A DNA stretch of 21,253 nt from Actinomycetes bacterium (GCA_025464025.1 JAODBP010000351.1:1-21253), one strand, 5' to 3'. Numbered from the stretch's first letter, positions 1 through 7,664 are shown. Numbers and translations are program-made. Notes: generated from the sequence alone by a model not told the origin.

Positions 1-1593
1 CGGTGGCGGGCCTTGGCCCTGGCCTTGTCCCTGGCCGTTCCGCGGCGGGCCGGCATCGTCGACCGTGGTGCCGGCGGCGAGCTGGCGCAGGGCCGAGATC
101 GACGGCTGGAACAGGTAGGCGCCGCCCGTCGTGGTGACGAACCGCTGCAGGAGCGCGATGTGGTCGGGCCGGCCGCCCGGGAGGGTGAAGCTCCGGTTGC
201 CCCGGGCCTGGGAGATCACCGGGTCGACGCCGTCGCCCCGCCGGGGGAAGTCGTCGTCGTTGACCCACCGCGACTGCACGAACTCGAACTGGCGCTCGAT
301 CGAGCTCTGGTAGCAGAGGAACAGCAAGCCCCGGTCGACGGCGGCGCTGGCCGGCGTGCCGTCGTACGACGGTCCGTACGGGATGCCCCGGCGGAGGAGG
401 CGGTGGGTCTGCGTCTCCGACTCGCCGCCGTCCCTCGTCCGCGAGTCGCGGGGGTACACCTTGCGGATGTGGGCGGCCCGGGGCACGACCCGGCCGTCGG
501 GGTCGGCGCCGAACTCGAAGTCGTTGATCGTCGACGGGTCGAGGTGGGCGGGGTCGTCACCGCCCGACTCCAGCGGCGCCCCGCTCGGGAAGCGGCCGAC
601 GAGCTTGGCGCCCATGAGGTCGGCCGGGATCCCCTCTGCCGCCGCGGTGGCGGCGACGAAGGCGCGGAAGCCGGAGACGTCCTGGCGGAGGCGCCGGAAG
701 ACGAGGTACGAGCCGTTCCTGGTCCACGACGGGCCCGACCGCGAGAGGGGGCCGGGCTGGTCGTTGGTGTCCTGGCCCGGCTCGGGGCGGGCGATCTGGG
801 TCGGGTAGCCGACGACGAACTCGCCCGGCCACAGCAGGTCCTGCCCGGGGAGCCCCTGGTCGGGGTCGGCCGGGTTCTGCCGGGCCGTCACGCCGCGGAT
901 GCCGGGCTGCGAGATGCCGTCGCGGAAGCCGAAGTGCTCGTGGCCGGGCTGGTCGGCCCGGGTGTCGCCGGCCTGGTCGAAGGCGACCGCGATGCCGGCT
1001 TGCTGGAGGGCCAGCACCTGGTCGGCGACCAGCCGGGCCAGCGCGCCGGCGCTGTCGGCGGCCAGCAGCAGGAGGCCGTCGACGCCGCCGGCGAAGGGCC
1101 CGACCCAGCGGGCCGGGGCGCTGGCGTCGTCATCGCCGAGGCGGCCGGCCCGAGCGGCCATGCCCTGCCGGAACGCGTCGGGGAAGCCGGCCGTGCCGGC
1201 GCCGAGCCGCCCGAGGCCCGTGGCGGTGAGGGCCACGTTGAGCCACTGGGAGGTGGGCACGTTGGCCTCGCTGCCACGGCGCGAGCGGGCGTCGGCGAAG
1301 AGCTGGTTGAACCGCAGGACCTCGTCCGCCGTGGCCACCTGCTCGACGACGGCGGCCAGCCAGCGACGGGCCGCAGCCGTCTCGCCGAAGCGGAGGAACA
1401 GCAGCCGCTGGTGGTCCTTGTTGAACCCGGCGAGGACGTTGCCCTGGATGTCGGCGAGCTCGATGGTCGGATCGGGGTCGGCGGCTGCCGCCGTCGTGCC
1501 CCCCACCGGGAGGAACGGGCCGAGCGTGCCCAGGGCGGCGCCGAGCCCGCCGGCCCGGAGGATGGCACGGCGGGAGAGCGGTGCGTTGGTCAT
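1..1593 (-). CDS. DyP-type heme peroxidase, Tat-exported (3' end cut by window edge)
   Basis: Dye-decolorising (DyP/EfeB superfamily) peroxidase, which uses H2O2 to oxidise organic substrates at a heme. The ATG at 1593 opens a protein with a twin-arginine signal: SRRAIL near residues 7-12, a hydrophobic Ala/Gly/Leu stretch, then an AAAA region near residue 35, so folded export is expected. The family hallmark GFRDGISQP is visible, with the catalytic Asp at about residue 225, and the probable proximal heme ligand His is at about residue 375 in AAHIRKVYPRD. The frame stays open for 531 codons to position 1, so the C-terminus is missing. The visible tail is low-complexity Gly-Gln repeats followed by prolines. 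The gene is divergent from the two-component system at 1697, with about 100 bp between starts. EfeB (heme/iron-linked) is an alternative label, but no EfeO or EfeU is visible here. Confidence 0.9.
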   Translation of the reverse strand, partial: MTNAPLSRRAILRAGGLGAALGTLGPFLPVGGTTAAAADPDPTIELADIQGNVLAGFNKDHQRLLFLRFGETAAARRWLAAVVEQVATADEVLRFNQLFADARSRRGSEANVPTSQWLNVALTATGLGRLGAGTAGFPDAFRQGMAARAGRLGDDDASAPARWVGPFAGGVDGLLLLAADSAGALARLVADQVLALQQAGIAVAFDQAGDTRADQPGHEHFGFRDGISQPGIRGVTARQNPADPDQGLPGQDLLWPGEFVVGYPTQIARPEPGQDTNDQPGPLSRSGPSWTRNGSYLVFRRLRQDVSGFRAFVAATAAAEGIPADLMGAKLVGRFPSGAPLESGGDDPAHLDPSTINDFEFGADPDGRVVPRAAHIRKVYPRDSRTRDGGESETQTHRLLRRGIPYGPSYDGTPASAAVDRGLLFLCYQSSIERQFEFVQSRWVNDDDFPRRGDGVDPVISQARGNRSFTLPGGRPDHIALLQRFVTTTGGAYLFQPSISALRQLAAGTTVDDAGPPRNGQGQGQGQGPPP

Positions 1594-1696
1594 GGCCGGC
1601 ACGCTCTGCCCCGTCCCTGTGAACGGGCTGAGGCGACCCTGCGCGTCTTCGTAGAGGTCTCCCAGGCACAGCAGATCCACAGGAACCCGTGCGACG

Positions 1697-2392
1697 ATGC
1701 CGCCCATGGCCGAGGCACGCGTGCTCGTCGTGGACGACGACACCAACATCACCGATCTCGTCGGCACCGCGCTCCGCTACGAGGGGTTCGAGGTCGCGCT
1801 GGCTCACGCCGGGCGGGCGGCCATCGACGCGGTGGCCACGTTCCGGCCCGACCTCATCGTGCTCGACGTGATGCTCCCCGACCTCGACGGCTTCGAGGTG
1901 AGCCGGCGGCTCACAGCCGACGGCCGCCGGGTGCCGACGCTCTTCCTCACCGCTCGCGACGCCACCGAGGACAAGGTGCGGGGCCTCACCCTCGGCGGCG
2001 ACGACTACGTCACCAAGCCGTTCAGCCTCGAGGAGCTCATCGCCCGGGTCCGGTCGGTGCTGCGGCGGGCGGGGGGCGAGCAGCAGTCGGCCCGGCTCTC
2101 GTTCGCCGACCTGGAGATGGACGACGACACCCACGAGGTGTGGCGGGGCGGCAGGTCGGTCGAGCTGACGGCCACCGAGTACAAGCTGCTGCGCTACCTC
2201 CTGGCCAACGCCCGCCGGGCGCTGTCGAAGGCCCAGATCCTCGACCACGTCTGGGAGTACGACTTCGGGGGCGACGCCAACGTGGTCGAGACGTACGTCA
2301 GCTACCTCCGCAAGAAGCTCGACCCGCTCGGCCCGCCGCTGATCCAGACCATCCGCGGCGTCGGCTACAGCCTCCGTTCGGCCAAGGAGTAA
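1697..2392 (+). CDS. OmpR/PhoB-family response regulator
   Basis: Cytoplasmic transcription regulator of a two-component system, 231 aa. The receiver domain (about residues 8-120) shows the acidic cluster D13-D15, the phosphoacceptor D57 in VLDVMLPDLDG, T85 in LFLTARD and K107 in VTKPFS. The C-terminal winged helix (about 140-228) has the usual TATEYKLLRYL, an ETYVSYLRKK recognition region and the final RGVGY hairpin. Start: the ATG at 1697 has AGGAA about 11 nt upstream; an in-frame ATG at 1706 is possible and loses only three residues. The stop TAA is followed after 3 nt by the kinase GTG, so the two form one operon. The target genes cannot be read from the sequence; the divergent peroxidase is the obvious candidate. 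Confidence 0.96.
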   Translation: MPPMAEARVLVVDDDTNITDLVGTALRYEGFEVALAHAGRAAIDAVATFRPDLIVLDVMLPDLDGFEVSRRLTADGRRVPTLFLTARDATEDKVRGLTLGGDDYVTKPFSLEELIARVRSVLRRAGGEQQSARLSFADLEMDDDTHEVWRGGRSVELTATEYKLLRYLLANARRALSKAQILDHVWEYDFGGDANVVETYVSYLRKKLDPLGPPLIQTIRGVGYSLRSAKE

Positions 2393-2395
2393 GGC

Positions 2396-3805
2396 GTGCG
2401 GTTCTCGCTCCGCGCGCGGTTGCTGGTGGGTCTGGTGCTGCTGGCCGCCGTGGGCATCGTGGTCGTCGAGGGGGTGACCTACACGTCGCTGCGGTCGTTC
2501 CTCGACGACCGGGTCGAGAAGCAGCTCGACGCGGCGCGGGACCCGATCTCCCGGTCGCTCCAGCCGGCGAACCAGCCGGCCGCGCCGCCCACCCGGCCCG
2601 ACGGCACCCAGCCGGCCGGGCCGCCACAGGTCACCCGGCCCGACGCCCCGCCCGGCACCTACGGCGAGCGACGCAACGCGGCGGGCGAGATCGTCGCGTC
2701 CACGTCGGTGGGCCTCGTGCTGCTGCCGGCCGTCCTGCCCCCGCACGACTTCGAGATCAGCGGCTACCGGGTGCGGTCCGAGGCCATCCCCGGCGACCAG
2801 ACGCTCGTCGTGGCCGTGCCGGTGGCCGACGTGCACGCGACCTTGCGCCGCCTCCTCCGGCTCGAGGCGGCCGTGACCGCAGCCGTGCTGGTCGGCCTCA
2901 CCGTGCTCGCCTGGTGGGTGGTGAAGCTCGGCCTCCGACCCCTCGCCCACATGGAGGAGACGGCCGAGGCCATCGCCGACGGCGACCTCGCCCGCCGGGT
3001 CGGCGACGACGACCCCCGAACCGAGGTCGGCCGGCTGGGGCGCTCGCTCAACGTCATGCTCGGCCGCATCGAGGAGGCGTTCGCCCAGCGCCAGGCGTCC
3101 GAGGACCGGTTGCGCCGCTTCCTCGCCGACGCCTCCCACGAGCTGCGGACGCCGCTCACGTCGATCCGGGGCTACGCCGAGCTGTTCCGGCGGGGCGCCG
3201 ACCGCCGACCCGACGACCTGGCCAAGGCCATGCGCCGCATCGAGGACGAGGCGGCCCGCATGGGTGTCATGGTCGAGGAGCTCCTGCTGCTGGCCCACTT
3301 CGACCAGGGCCGTCCGCTCGACCGCCAGCCGGTCGACCTCGCGCCGCTGGCGTCCGACGCCGTCGACGACGCCCGAGCGGCCAGCCCCGACCGCACCATC
3401 GACCTGGTGGTCGACGGCGCGGTGCCGGTCGAGGCCGACTCGGCTCGGGTCCGCCAGGTGCTGGTGAACCTGATCGGCAACGCCGTCCGGCACACGCCCG
3501 CCGATGCGTCGGTGTCGGTCCGGACCGCGGTCGACGGCGGGTGGGCCGTGCTCGAGGTGGCCGACACGGGTGACGGGCTGGCGCCCGGTGACGAGGAGCG
3601 GGTGTTCGACGCCTTCTACCGGGGGGACCCGGCGAGGCAGCGCGACACCGGCGGCTCGGGGCTGGGGCTCGCCATCGTCGCCGCCATCGCCGCCGCCCAC
3701 GACGGCACCGTGGCGGTGTCGAGCGTGCCCGGCGAGGGCGCCACCTTCACCGTCCGCCTGCCGCTCGCGGCTACGCCTTCACTCGCCGCGCCACCGCGTC
3801 GGTGA
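2396..3805 (+). CDS. Sensor histidine kinase (HAMP, HisKA, HATPase)
   Basis: Membrane sensor kinase, 469 aa, partner of the regulator just upstream. The GTG start is preceded by AAGGAG at a good distance, formed by the last codons of the regulator. Order of parts: TM1 (about 9-27); an extracytoplasmic sensor (about 30-155) with a Pro/Gln-rich stretch near 55-90; TM2 (about 160-176); HAMP (about 178-230); HisKA with the phosphorylated His248 in SHELRTPLTS; and HATPase_c with N-box Asn362 in LVNLIGNAVRHTP, G1 box DTGDGL, F box FDAFYRG and G2 box GGSGLGLAIV. All kinase motifs are intact. The overall layout resembles actinobacterial cell-envelope kinases of the MprB/TcrY type. The stop overlaps the 3' end of the convergent marR-like gene by 35 nt. 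Confidence 0.96.
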   Translation: MRFSLRARLLVGLVLLAAVGIVVVEGVTYTSLRSFLDDRVEKQLDAARDPISRSLQPANQPAAPPTRPDGTQPAGPPQVTRPDAPPGTYGERRNAAGEIVASTSVGLVLLPAVLPPHDFEISGYRVRSEAIPGDQTLVVAVPVADVHATLRRLLRLEAAVTAAVLVGLTVLAWWVVKLGLRPLAHMEETAEAIADGDLARRVGDDDPRTEVGRLGRSLNVMLGRIEEAFAQRQASEDRLRRFLADASHELRTPLTSIRGYAELFRRGADRRPDDLAKAMRRIEDEAARMGVMVEELLLLAHFDQGRPLDRQPVDLAPLASDAVDDARAASPDRTIDLVVDGAVPVEADSARVRQVLVNLIGNAVRHTPADASVSVRTAVDGGWAVLEVADTGDGLAPGDEERVFDAFYRGDPARQRDTGGSGLGLAIVAAIAAAHDGTVAVSSVPGEGATFTVRLPLAATPSLAAPPRR

Positions 3806-4208
3806 GGTCGTCGAGGACGGGGACGACGTCGCCCGGCAGGGCGAGCGACGCCTCCCACTCGTGGAGCTCCCGGTTGACCCGGGTGGCCAGCTCGGCGCCG
3901 ACCGGCGTGAGCTCGACCACGACCCGCCGGCGGTCGGCCGGGTCGGGCGTGCGGACGACCCAGCCGGCGGTGGTGAGCCGGTCGAGGGTGAGCGACATGC
4001 CGCCCGTGGTGCGGCCGAGGACGTCGCAGATCGCCGTCGGTGCGGATCGACCGCCGGGCGCGGCGCGGATCACGCCGAGCACGAGGTAGTCGGCCAGCGC
4101 GATCCCGTGCGCACCGGTGATGCCGTCGAGCACCTGGGTCACGGCGAGGTTGAGGCGGACGATGGCGCCGAGCAGGCCGCCGTCGTCCCAGGACGTCGTG
4201 GCCGTCAC
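3771..4208 (-). CDS. MarR-family transcriptional regulator
   Basis: Winged-helix MarR regulator, 145 aa, about the usual family length. The GTG start at 4208 overlaps the TGA of amidohydrolase A (shared GTGA, 4205-4208), so it is translationally coupled to that gene. The N-terminal dimerisation helices are followed by the recognition region TAICDVLGRTTGGMSLTLDR and a wing DPADRRRVVVELTPVG with the characteristic basic cluster, then a C-terminal helix pair. MarR proteins usually repress their own operon and release DNA on binding a small aromatic or phenolic ligand. A natural target is the 18-bp palindrome at 5441-5458 upstream of this operon; this is inference. The 3' end runs 35 nt into the convergent histidine kinase gene. 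Confidence 0.93.
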   Translation of the reverse strand: MTATTSWDDGGLLGAIVRLNLAVTQVLDGITGAHGIALADYLVLGVIRAAPGGRSAPTAICDVLGRTTGGMSLTLDRLTTAGWVVRTPDPADRRRVVVELTPVGAELATRVNRELHEWEASLALPGDVVPVLDDLTDAVARRVKA

Positions 4209-4693
4209 CTCGAGATGCCGAAGCGCTCGAGGCCGTAGCAGTCGATGGCGTTCTGGCGCAGGAACATGCGGCACTCCTCGGCGTCCATGCCGGCCTCGTG
4301 GCACAGGCGATGGGCCACGGCGCGGGAGTCGGGCCAGGTGCCGTCGGTGTGGGGGTAGTCGGTCTCGAAGAGGATGTGCTGGAGGCCGACGGCGTCGCGG
4401 CTCTTGAGGCCGTGCATGTCGTCGAACACGCAGCCCCACACCCGACCGTGCACGATCTCGCTCGGCGGGCGATCGAGCTTCACGCCTCCGGCGTCCGACC
4501 CGGCGGCCACGATGTCCATCCGCTCGAGCTGGTACGGCATCCACCCGATCTGGCTCTCGGCGAAGGCGATCTTCAGGGTGGGGAACCGTGAGAGCGAGCC
4601 GCTGAACACCCAGTCGCACAGCGACCCGGCCGCGTTGTGCGACGACAGCGCCATGGTGGTGGCGAGCGGCGCGTCGGGCGAGGTGGTGGGCAT
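4205..4693 (-). CDS. Amidohydrolase A, C-terminal part (after in-frame TAG)
   Basis: C-terminal 162 codons of an amidohydrolase-2 (ACMSD-like, TIM-barrel metal hydrolase/decarboxylase) protein. It is in the same frame as the upstream part (4694-5425), and its ATG follows the TAG directly. It holds the second half of the barrel: SLCDWVFSGSLSRFPTLK, SQIGWMPYQLERMD, and the catalytic Asp in FETDYPHTDGTWPD (codon 356 of the joined frame). Alone it lacks the N-terminal metal-binding DDH. The frame is clean with no further stop, which suggests that the break is recent, is read through, or is a sequence error. If translated separately it would depend on restart at the TAG-ATG junction. It overlaps the marR-like gene by 4 nt at its end. 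Together the two parts make 406 codons, against 407 aa for the intact paralogue at 19161-20384. Confidence 0.8.
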   Translation of the reverse strand: MPTTSPDAPLATTMALSSHNAAGSLCDWVFSGSLSRFPTLKIAFAESQIGWMPYQLERMDIVAAGSDAGGVKLDRPPSEIVHGRVWGCVFDDMHGLKSRDAVGLQHILFETDYPHTDGTWPDSRAVAHRLCHEAGMDAEECRMFLRQNAIDCYGLERFGISR

Positions 4694-5425
4694 CTACGAC
4701 GACGAGCCGATGTGCATCGACACTGTTGTCGCCGTCTCCTCGCACGCCTGACAGAGCACGTCCCACTCGCCCGAGTAGAGCGACGGGAACCCGAGCTTCG
4801 ACGGGTTCTCGGAGAAGGCGATGGCGTGGCTGCCCTTCGCCGTGCAGCGGCGGACCTCGTCGGCCGCGAGCTGCGGGTCCCACAGGGGCACGAGCGTCAG
4901 CGGGATCAAGCGGCCCTTGGCGTCGCCGCCGCACCACTCGTCGATCATCCAGTCGTTGTAGATCTCGAGGCAGGCCTGGGCCAGGACCTTGTCGGCCCGC
5001 TCGGCGAAGCCCTGGCCGGCGAAGCGGGGGAACGTGTTGGGGTAGTTGATGGCCACCTCGACGTGGTTGGTGTCCATGTCGATCAAGCGGGCCTTCTTGT
5101 CGTAGACGCCCTCGCGGAAGTCCTCGTAGATGGCCGGCACGTTGACCTGGTCCTCGGGGGCGTAGCCGGCGGCGGCGTGGAGGAGGCCGGTCGGCATGAC
5201 CAGGTCGTCGAACAGCCACAGGTCGCACCACCGGCCGTCGGGGTCGTCGCGGGTGAAGCCGTAGTGGCCACCCTCGAAGTGGAGGCTGACCTTCTCGCGC
5301 GACACCTTCGGGCCCCGCTCCCGCAGGTCGGCCGGGAGCTCCTCCTGCCACAGCTCCCGCGGCTCGAGGATGTGGTCGTCGACCGAGATGATGAGGGGCA
5401 GGTCGTGCTCGGCAGGCGTCGTCAT
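4694..5425 (-). CDS. Amidohydrolase A, N-terminal part (ends at an in-frame TAG)
   Basis: N-terminal 243 residues of an amidohydrolase-2 family protein. The ATG at 5425 has GGAGG a few nt upstream. Visible family features are SVDDHILEP near residue 16 (putative metal-binding Asp/His at 17-18), NYPNTFPRFAGQGF, a PLTLVPLWDP strand and MHIGSSS with His238, a likely metal ligand. Translation stops at TAG after SSS. In family members as I know them the run continues as SSS, then a basic residue (Lys/Arg), then MPTTSPDAP, so one base change (AAG to TAG) would explain the break. The remaining 162 codons follow in frame. The gene is preceded by SDR1 with a 120-bp gap carrying a palindromic operator, and is followed by the rest of the enzyme and MarR. 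Alternatives are a pseudogene, a split enzyme or a sequencing error. Confidence 0.85.
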   Translation of the reverse strand: MTTPAEHDLPLIISVDDHILEPRELWQEELPADLRERGPKVSREKVSLHFEGGHYGFTRDDPDGRWCDLWLFDDLVMPTGLLHAAAGYAPEDQVNVPAIYEDFREGVYDKKARLIDMDTNHVEVAINYPNTFPRFAGQGFAERADKVLAQACLEIYNDWMIDEWCGGDAKGRLIPLTLVPLWDPQLAADEVRRCTAKGSHAIAFSENPSKLGFPSLYSGEWDVLCQACEETATTVSMHIGSSS

Positions 5426-5440
5426 GGGGTCCTCCGCAAA

Positions 5441-5458
5441 TAGCTTTCTGCAAAGCTA
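5441..5458. promoter_or_regulatory. Palindromic operator upstream of amidohydrolase A
   Basis: TAGCTTTCTGCAAAGCTA is a perfect 7-bp inverted repeat with a 4-bp spacer, 16 bp before the ATG at 5425 and next to its ribosome site. On the gene strand its left end (TAGCTT) also fits a TANNNT -10. The size and symmetry suit a MarR dimer, and a marR-like gene sits at the end of this operon. A second, shorter repeat (GAGCT-TGCG-AGCTC, 5473-5486) lies 30 bp away centre to centre. Confidence 0.6.
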
Positions 5459-5545
5459 CCTGGCCCAGGTGCGAGCTTGCGAGCTCCGCATCAGCACAGT
5501 GGTTCTTTCGGACGCTCGCGGCGGGTGGATCTGTCGGCAGACCTG

Positions 5546-6289
5546 CTAGAGGTTCATGAAACGTCCGCCGTCGACGACGAGGGTCTGGCCCGTCACGTAA
5601 CGGGCCTCCTCCGACAGCAGGAACAGCACGGGCGGCGTGTTGTCGACCAGCGGATCGCCCAGCCAGCCCAACGGCACCTTGGTGGCCAGGCGGGGCTGGA
5701 GCGACGGGTCGTTGGCGAACGCCGCGGTCAGCGCCTCGGTGGCCGACAGCGGCGACACGGCGTTGACGGTGTGGCCCCGGTGGGCCCACTCCCGGGCCAG
5801 GCTCTTGGTGAACCCGCGGAGGCCGCCCTTCACCACGCCGTAGAGCGGGTTCATCGGGCTGCCCTCCATGCCGGCCGGCGAGGTCATGAGGACGAGCCGG
5901 CCGTCCCGCTCGGGCAGCTTCGGCAGGGCGCACTGGGCCACGTGGAAGGCACCCGTGAGGGACACGTCGGCGTGGTCGCGCCACTCCTCCCGGGTGACCT
6001 CGATGAGCCTGGCCGGCATGCTCGAGAGCCGGCTGGTGGCGTTGTGCACCACGCCGTGGATGATGTCGAACGAGTCGAACGCAGCTTCGACGTCCTCCCG
6101 CTCGGTCACGTCGCACTTGATCCAGACGGCGCCGTTGCCGGCCTCGTCGGCCGTGGCCTTCCCGTTGTCGCCGTGGGAGGTGACGATCACCTTGGCCCCG
6201 GCGCGGGCCGCGCCGATGCACAGGGCCTTGCCCAACCCGGCGCCACCGCCGGTGACGAGGATGGTCTTGCCGCTCAGGTCGATGGTCAC
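5546..6289 (-). CDS. Short-chain dehydrogenase/reductase (SDR1), catalytically intact
   Basis: Classical SDR oxidoreductase of 247 aa, using NAD(P)(H) to interconvert an alcohol and a ketone. The Rossmann motif TGGGAGLG is at residues 13-20. The catalytic triad is Ser137 (LMTSPAG), Tyr150 and Lys154 (LYGVVKGG). The C-terminal TGQTLVVDGG strand is present. The GTG start at 6289 overlaps the TGA of SDR2 (GTGA, 6286-6289), so SDR1 is translationally coupled to the degenerate SDR2. Downstream, after 120 bp, comes amidohydrolase A on the same strand. The substrate cannot be assigned; the pairing suggests that SDR1 and SDR2 work or assemble together. A longer open frame upstream of the GTG is only the antisense shadow of SDR2. 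Confidence 0.93.
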   Translation of the reverse strand: MTIDLSGKTILVTGGGAGLGKALCIGAARAGAKVIVTSHGDNGKATADEAGNGAVWIKCDVTEREDVEAAFDSFDIIHGVVHNATSRLSSMPARLIEVTREEWRDHADVSLTGAFHVAQCALPKLPERDGRLVLMTSPAGMEGSPMNPLYGVVKGGLRGFTKSLAREWAHRGHTVNAVSPLSATEALTAAFANDPSLQPRLATKVPLGWLGDPLVDNTPPVLFLLSEEARYVTGQTLVVDGGRFMNL

Positions 6290-6846
6290 GGGACCAGGAC
6301 CGTTCCGCCGTCGACGACGAGCGTGGCGCCGGTGACGCCGCTCGACTCCTTGGACGCCAGGAGGGCCACGGCCCCGGCGACGTCCTCGACGGTCGGAGGA
6401 CCGAACGTCGGGATGGCGACCTCGGGGCCGCCGACCCGGCGGGCCACGCACGAGACGCGGATGCCGTCGGCGCCCCACTGGCGGGCCGCCGTCTTGGTGA
6501 GCGAGCGCACGCCCTCGGCCGCCGTGGCCAGCGGCACCAGGCCGGCGGCGCCGGTGAGGCCGAAGCTCGGCGTGACGAACACGATGTTGCCGCCGGTCCC
6601 GGCCATCCGGGCATGGGCGGCGTGGGCCGCGTCGATGGCGTCGCGGATCGGGAGGTCGCACCGGCGGTCCCAGTCCTCGGCCGTCAGGTCGGCGAGCGAG
6701 ACCTCGTCGAGGTCGCCGGTGACGACGTGGACGACGACGTCGACGGGACCCTCGGGACCGACCAGCTCGGCGCCGTGGGCGGCGAGGGCGTCGGTGAGGG
6801 TTCCGTCGTCGCCACTGACGTGGAGGGTTCGGCCGCTGAGGAGCAT
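6286..6846 (-). CDS. Degenerate SDR-family protein (SDR2), catalytic Tyr/Lys missing
   Basis: SDR-fold protein of only 186 aa, against about 250 for the family. The dinucleotide loop is reduced to SGDDGTL (residues 11-17) in place of TGxxxGxG, with a shortened second strand and helix. Where classical SDRs have YxxxK, this one reads LATAA, so Tyr is Leu106 and Lys is Ala110; the surrounding EGVRSLTKTAARQW, GIRVSCVA and TGATLVVDGG are preserved. It is therefore probably not an oxidoreductase on its own; a structural partner of SDR1, whose start overlaps its stop, is a reasonable inference. Start choice: the ATG at 6846 has TACCAT exactly 7 nt upstream on the same strand, a leaderless -10 arrangement. 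An ATG three codons earlier (6855) lies inside that element and has no ribosome site. Confidence 0.82.
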   Translation of the reverse strand: MLLSGRTLHVSGDDGTLTDALAAHGAELVGPEGPVDVVVHVVTGDLDEVSLADLTAEDWDRRCDLPIRDAIDAAHAAHARMAGTGGNIVFVTPSFGLTGAAGLVPLATAAEGVRSLTKTAARQWGADGIRVSCVARRVGGPEVAIPTFGPPTVEDVAGAVALLASKESSGVTGATLVVDGGTVLVP

Positions 6847-6853
6847 GGGCGGC

Positions 6854-6859
6854 ATGGTA
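6854..6859 (-). promoter_or_regulatory. Leaderless -10 element (TACCAT) for SDR2
   Basis: TACCAT on the minus strand fits the actinobacterial TANNNT -10 and ends 7 nt before the ATG at 6846. This places the expected transcription start at or next to the A of the ATG. No Shine-Dalgarno sequence is present for this gene. Confidence 0.5.
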
Positions 6860-6869
6860 GGGAGAGCCG

Positions 6870-7664
6870 GTGATCGAAGAGCGATTGGGCCTCGAGGGCA
6901 AGCGCATCGTCGTCGTCGGCGCCGGCGGCGGCGGGATCGGCACCGGCATCGTGAAGATGCTCGAAGAGGCCGGGGCCGAGCCCATCGGCATCGACGTCGA
7001 CCCCGAGCAGGGCTACCGAACGGCGGACGCGGCCGACGAGGCATCGGTCACCGCCGCCCTCGCCGACGTCGACGAGCTCGACGGCCTGGTCCACGTGGTG
7101 GGCGGGTTGCCCACGGCCCGGTGGGACAAGGTCGTCGACGCCCCCACCGAGGCGTGGCTCGAGGTCCTCACCCGCAACGTGATCACGGCGACCGTCTCGA
7201 CCCGGGTGGTCGCGCGGAAGCTCCTGGCCGCCGGCCGTCCCGGCTCGATCGTGAACATCGCCTCCATCGTCGGGCTGGAGTCCATGCCCTACGGCGCGCC
7301 CTACGCGGCGTCGAAGGCGGCGCTCATCAACTTCACCCGGACCGCCGCGGTCGAGCTCGGGCCCCACGGGATCCGGGTGAACGCCGTCGCCGTGGGCACC
7401 ATCCGCGTGCCGCAGAACAAGACCCGGGCGCCGGCGCTGGACACGCCCGAGACCAAGGCCGTCCTCCCGCTGGGCCGCCGGGGCACGCCCGAGGACATCG
7501 CCGGGCCGGTGCTGTTCCTGCTCTCCGACCTGGCCGGATTCGTCACCGGCTCGGTGCTCACCGCCGACGGCGGCGCCACGGCCCGTCCCGGCTACATGGA
7601 CGCCGACAACCTGCCGGTGTTCGTGCCCGAGGGCGAGCTCCGGTCGAGGCTCACCGGTCGCTGA
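6870..7664 (+). CDS. Short-chain dehydrogenase/reductase (SDR3)
   Basis: Classical SDR, 264 aa. The GTG start at 6870 has GGGAG about 6 nt upstream. The cofactor loop GAGGGGIGTG lies at residues 17-26, and an acidic residue after strand 2 (GIDVDPE) suggests NAD(H) preference. Ser132 (NIASIVG), Tyr145 and Lys149 (YAASKAA) form the catalytic set, so the enzyme should be active, unlike its divergent neighbour SDR2. The usual NNAG motif is replaced by HVVGG near residue 75, as in a subset of SDRs. The C-terminus TGSVLTADGG is complete, with a short extension. Its start codon is only 23 bp from the SDR2 ATG, so any -35 element must lie within SDR2 coding sequence. The 3' end overlaps the convergent phosphatase-like gene by 14 nt. 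Confidence 0.94.
   Translation: MIEERLGLEGKRIVVVGAGGGGIGTGIVKMLEEAGAEPIGIDVDPEQGYRTADAADEASVTAALADVDELDGLVHVVGGLPTARWDKVVDAPTEAWLEVLTRNVITATVSTRVVARKLLAAGRPGSIVNIASIVGLESMPYGAPYAASKAALINFTRTAAVELGPHGIRVNAVAVGTIRVPQNKTRAPALDTPETKAVLPLGRRGTPEDIAGPVLFLLSDLAGFVTGSVLTADGGATARPGYMDADNLPVFVPEGELRSRLTGR

Noticed and set aside
13..3573. An 1186-codon open frame on the plus strand across the peroxidase, regulator and kinase region
   Set aside because: It is an antisense/out-of-frame shadow typical of very GC-rich DNA: Arg/Gly/Ala/Pro-rich, no domain, and overlapping three genes with clear motifs.
4694..4696. Recoding of TAG as pyrrolysine or another amino acid in amidohydrolase A
   Set aside because: TAG ends several ordinary genes here (the marR-like gene, SDR1, transglutaminase-like, isomerase-like and amidohydrolase B), and no pyl gene is in the window. 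A point mutation, error or stop-restart is simpler.
3771..6614. A 947-codon minus-strand frame that would fuse MarR to long upstream sequence
   Set aside because: Only the last 145 codons (from GTG 4208) have real domain content. The upstream part reads amidohydrolase A and SDR genes in the wrong frame.
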